Positions 61,901 to 64,000 of a stretch of 64,000 bases of DNA are shown in pieces. The notes below the pieces were generated by a model. It saw only the letters and a list, made by a program, of their open reading frames with translations. It had not been told where the DNA came from and searched no databases. The stretch spans positions 6,944,924 to 7,008,923 of the forward strand of contig NC_091023.1 in the NCBI RefSeq assembly GCF_041296385.1, read 5' to 3'. How positions within the stretch are numbered: the stretch's first letter is position 1; every line of letters starts with the position of its first letter. This stretch comes from Aphelocoma coerulescens (taxonomy: Eukaryota > Chordata > Aves > Passeriformes > Corvidae). The translations under genes were made by a program, and so were the position numbers.

Positions 61901-64000
61901 TATGTTTTACAGCTGAAAGGTGAACACAATTCCAGTGAATTACATACGGGATCTAACCTGTTCACCGTGCTGATACTATTTTTACAGATATGTTAACTCT
62001 AGCTAGATGATCTATTCTTCATTAAAAGAAAAAACAATCTATCCTTATAGGATTAATTACTTCTGCGGTTATTTTTTCTGGTCTCCTGATGATTGCTCTG
62101 CTGCATAGATTAATCTTTAATGTGTAACTTGTCTTATCCATGTTACTTTGTACTGCTCATACATTGAGCTACTTGGATAAAACTTGCCCAGTGGTCTGCT
62201 CAGTCCACAATATAAATAACAGTAATTGATTCACAATCTCTCCCATTACACAGGTTGACTATTAATGATTAAGCCATTTATGGCATGCAGTTCCACAAGC
62301 TCTACATGAACAAATGGAGCACCAAGAATGATATTCAACCTTTGCTTTTATGGTGGTTTTCTTTGTAACACCACTCAGGGAGTGGTCCGGTATCTCTTAC
62401 AACCTCCATGACTCTTCTCTCACAAGACTCCTTCTGCACCTTTGGAGTTATTTTCCTGCTTATTTTGCCTGACATTGTGGTTACCAGATTTGGACTGAAG
62501 TCACTTCAGATGTACTATTTTGCTGTTGACAAAACAGAGGTCTCATGTAGAAAAGAAATGTTTAATAAGAAAATTGAACTATAAAGTGTGATATGCTGCA
62601 ACAGGGCAAATAAAGCACCAGTGGTCAGAGACCTGAACTGTCCAGCTACAGCTGGAGACCATAAAGAGACACGGAGATCTCTGGGGTGTTTTGATGGAAT
62701 TACATCCCTAAGTCCTTCCTAAAAAAAACTCAGTCAGAGTCAGTGACTACCCCTAGTTGTTTGGGTTTTTTGTTTGTTTGTTTGTTTGTTTGTTTGTAAC
62801 AGGCAAGAAGGTGCTGATACCTTCTGCTTCCAAGGCTGAATAAGCATTTTCCACTGAACAGTAAATAGATAAATGTTTGAGTAACCTTTGAAAGTAGGCT
62901 GAACTAGGTTCTACTCCAAATCAAACAGCTGTTGTAGTGAGCAAAATGATCTCTCTCTAGATTCTTCTTTCTGGTTTAACATTTTGAATCTTTCCCTTAT
63001 CACTCAATGTAGCAAAATAGGTTAGAGAATTTAGGCTTGTTAAAATGTTTTTCCACCATGTACAGGATGGTTTAGTTCTCCTTTAGATGGGAATTTAGTG
63101 GTATTTAAGTACAGACAATGCTTAGACAGGGACAGTTCTGTGCACACCCAAACCTTTTTAACAGATGTTTTGAGCACTGGTGTCTTTGATGGGAATTCAA
63201 TCATCTCAGTCTTAAATCTCTCCTTGGGCTCGTAACTGTTCAGTGAATCTGCACCTCAATATCCTGATTAACAGCATTCCAGGAGCCAAAACCACATTAT
63301 GCCATTGGGGCACTTTCCTAAATACACAGGCCCCTCCCTTCTGAGAATTTTGTATTCTGCACTCTCATCAAACTTGTACCCCCTGTAACATGGACTACAG
63401 AGGGACTCTGAGGCACTCAGTAGCCAAACATTCTTTTTCTCTGGTCTTCACAATTTTTCCCTTTCCTGCCATGATCAGAACAAAAGCAAATTTGAAAATC
63501 TTAGTGTGAGAGAAAAGTATTGGTTTTAAATAGCACTATCTTTTTAAGAATGGAAACCTATTAATTCTCTGAGATTCCTCCTCTAGAGTCTCTCCTGAGA
63601 TAATTTTCTTTTATTTGTCAGCTTCCTCACTGTTGAATACTGGCAGTGTCATGCTGTCAAAGTAATAGGTGAGAACTTGCTATTCTCAAGTTTTTCTCCT
63701 GTAAATTGATATTTATCATTCCTAAGTTAAAAAGCAAAAAGAGCTCATAAGACAGAACTATTGTAAAACAAAGTCCTCAGTGTTTGCTTATTCATTTCAG
63801 TAAGATTTGTTCCAGTGGGGTAGTTAAGTGTGTGCTCTAATAAATACACTCAGGAAATTTTTAAGCACTTGGCTATTCTTATTAAGGGAGCAGTGCCTGA
63901 CCTTGCAATCAGTGGATTTCCTCTACTGTAAAACCTTACTCATTAAAGAGGTTCTGGAAGTGACCCTAGATGTCCTTCTGACTAACAAATACCCTAGTAT
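52969..64000 (-). other. RBP1: RBP1 intron 2, 5' end beyond the window
   Basis: No sequence matching RBP1 exon 2 (region around FRNY and GKEFEED) was found in this stretch on the minus strand, so the whole 11 kb is read as intron. The only clear simple repeat is (TTTG)n at 62769-62796. Open frames here are short and look like chance. Confidence 0.7.
62769..62796 (+). repeat. (TTTG)7 microsatellite
   Basis: Seven uninterrupted TTTG units, preceded by a short T run. Confidence 0.95.

Noticed and set aside
52969..64000. Search for RBP1 exons 1 and 2
   Set aside because: No minus-strand match to the conserved exon 2 motifs was seen by eye, so the exons are taken to lie beyond the right edge.
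1..64000. CRISPR arrays, phage-like or defence systems, tRNA and rRNA genes
   Set aside because: The window is vertebrate nuclear DNA. No direct-repeat/spacer structure or RNA gene was recognised. Intron-encoded snoRNAs in COPB2 were not searched systematically and cannot be excluded.

Overview
This is a stretch of vertebrate nuclear DNA, almost certainly from a bird and probably a songbird. It has 40-odd per cent GC intergenic DNA, split genes with GT-AG introns, several CR1 retroposon tails (the dominant avian LINE), and two solo LTRs of types I recognise from passerine and other avian genomes. No bacterial-style operon, CRISPR array, tRNA or rRNA gene was seen.

Three protein-coding genes can be read exon by exon, all on the minus strand. 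(1) COPB2, coatomer subunit beta', positions 116-7998: the first 12 coding exons (467 codons) are present and the rest lies beyond the left edge. Its CpG-island promoter is at about 7735-8240. (2) RBP2, cellular retinol-binding protein II, positions 25927-33868: complete in four exons, 135 residues. (3) RBP1, cellular retinol-binding protein I, positions 49656-52968: the last two coding exons only, with exons 1 and 2 beyond the right edge. The order COPB2-RBP2-RBP1 with all genes in one orientation matches the human 3q23 region, so the synteny is ancient. COPB2 is a housekeeping trafficking gene. RBP1 and RBP2 are tandem paralogues of the intracellular lipid-binding protein family that carry retinol and retinal in the cytosol.

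The 18 kb between COPB2 and RBP2 holds one CR1 element against the COPB2 promoter, a 1.2 kb solo LTR with a perfect 5-bp target duplication and an internal 39-bp minisatellite, a second 0.5 kb solo LTR in the opposite orientation, and a set of unexplained open reading frames. The best of these is a 170-codon minus-strand frame at 12893-13402 with a plausible splice acceptor, a stop codon overlapped by AATAAA, and an in-frame 15-bp duplication. With same-strand fragments up to about 16.7 kb it may be an unannotated or decaying gene. The 15.6 kb between RBP2 and RBP1, and the 11 kb of RBP1 intron 2 at the right edge, show nothing coding that I can support.

The most interesting biological detail is in RBP2. 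The ligand-contacting position 108, Gln in mammalian CRBP I and II, is His here, as in CRBP III and IV, while the neighbouring RBP1 keeps Gln. I found no new defence or mobile system in this window.
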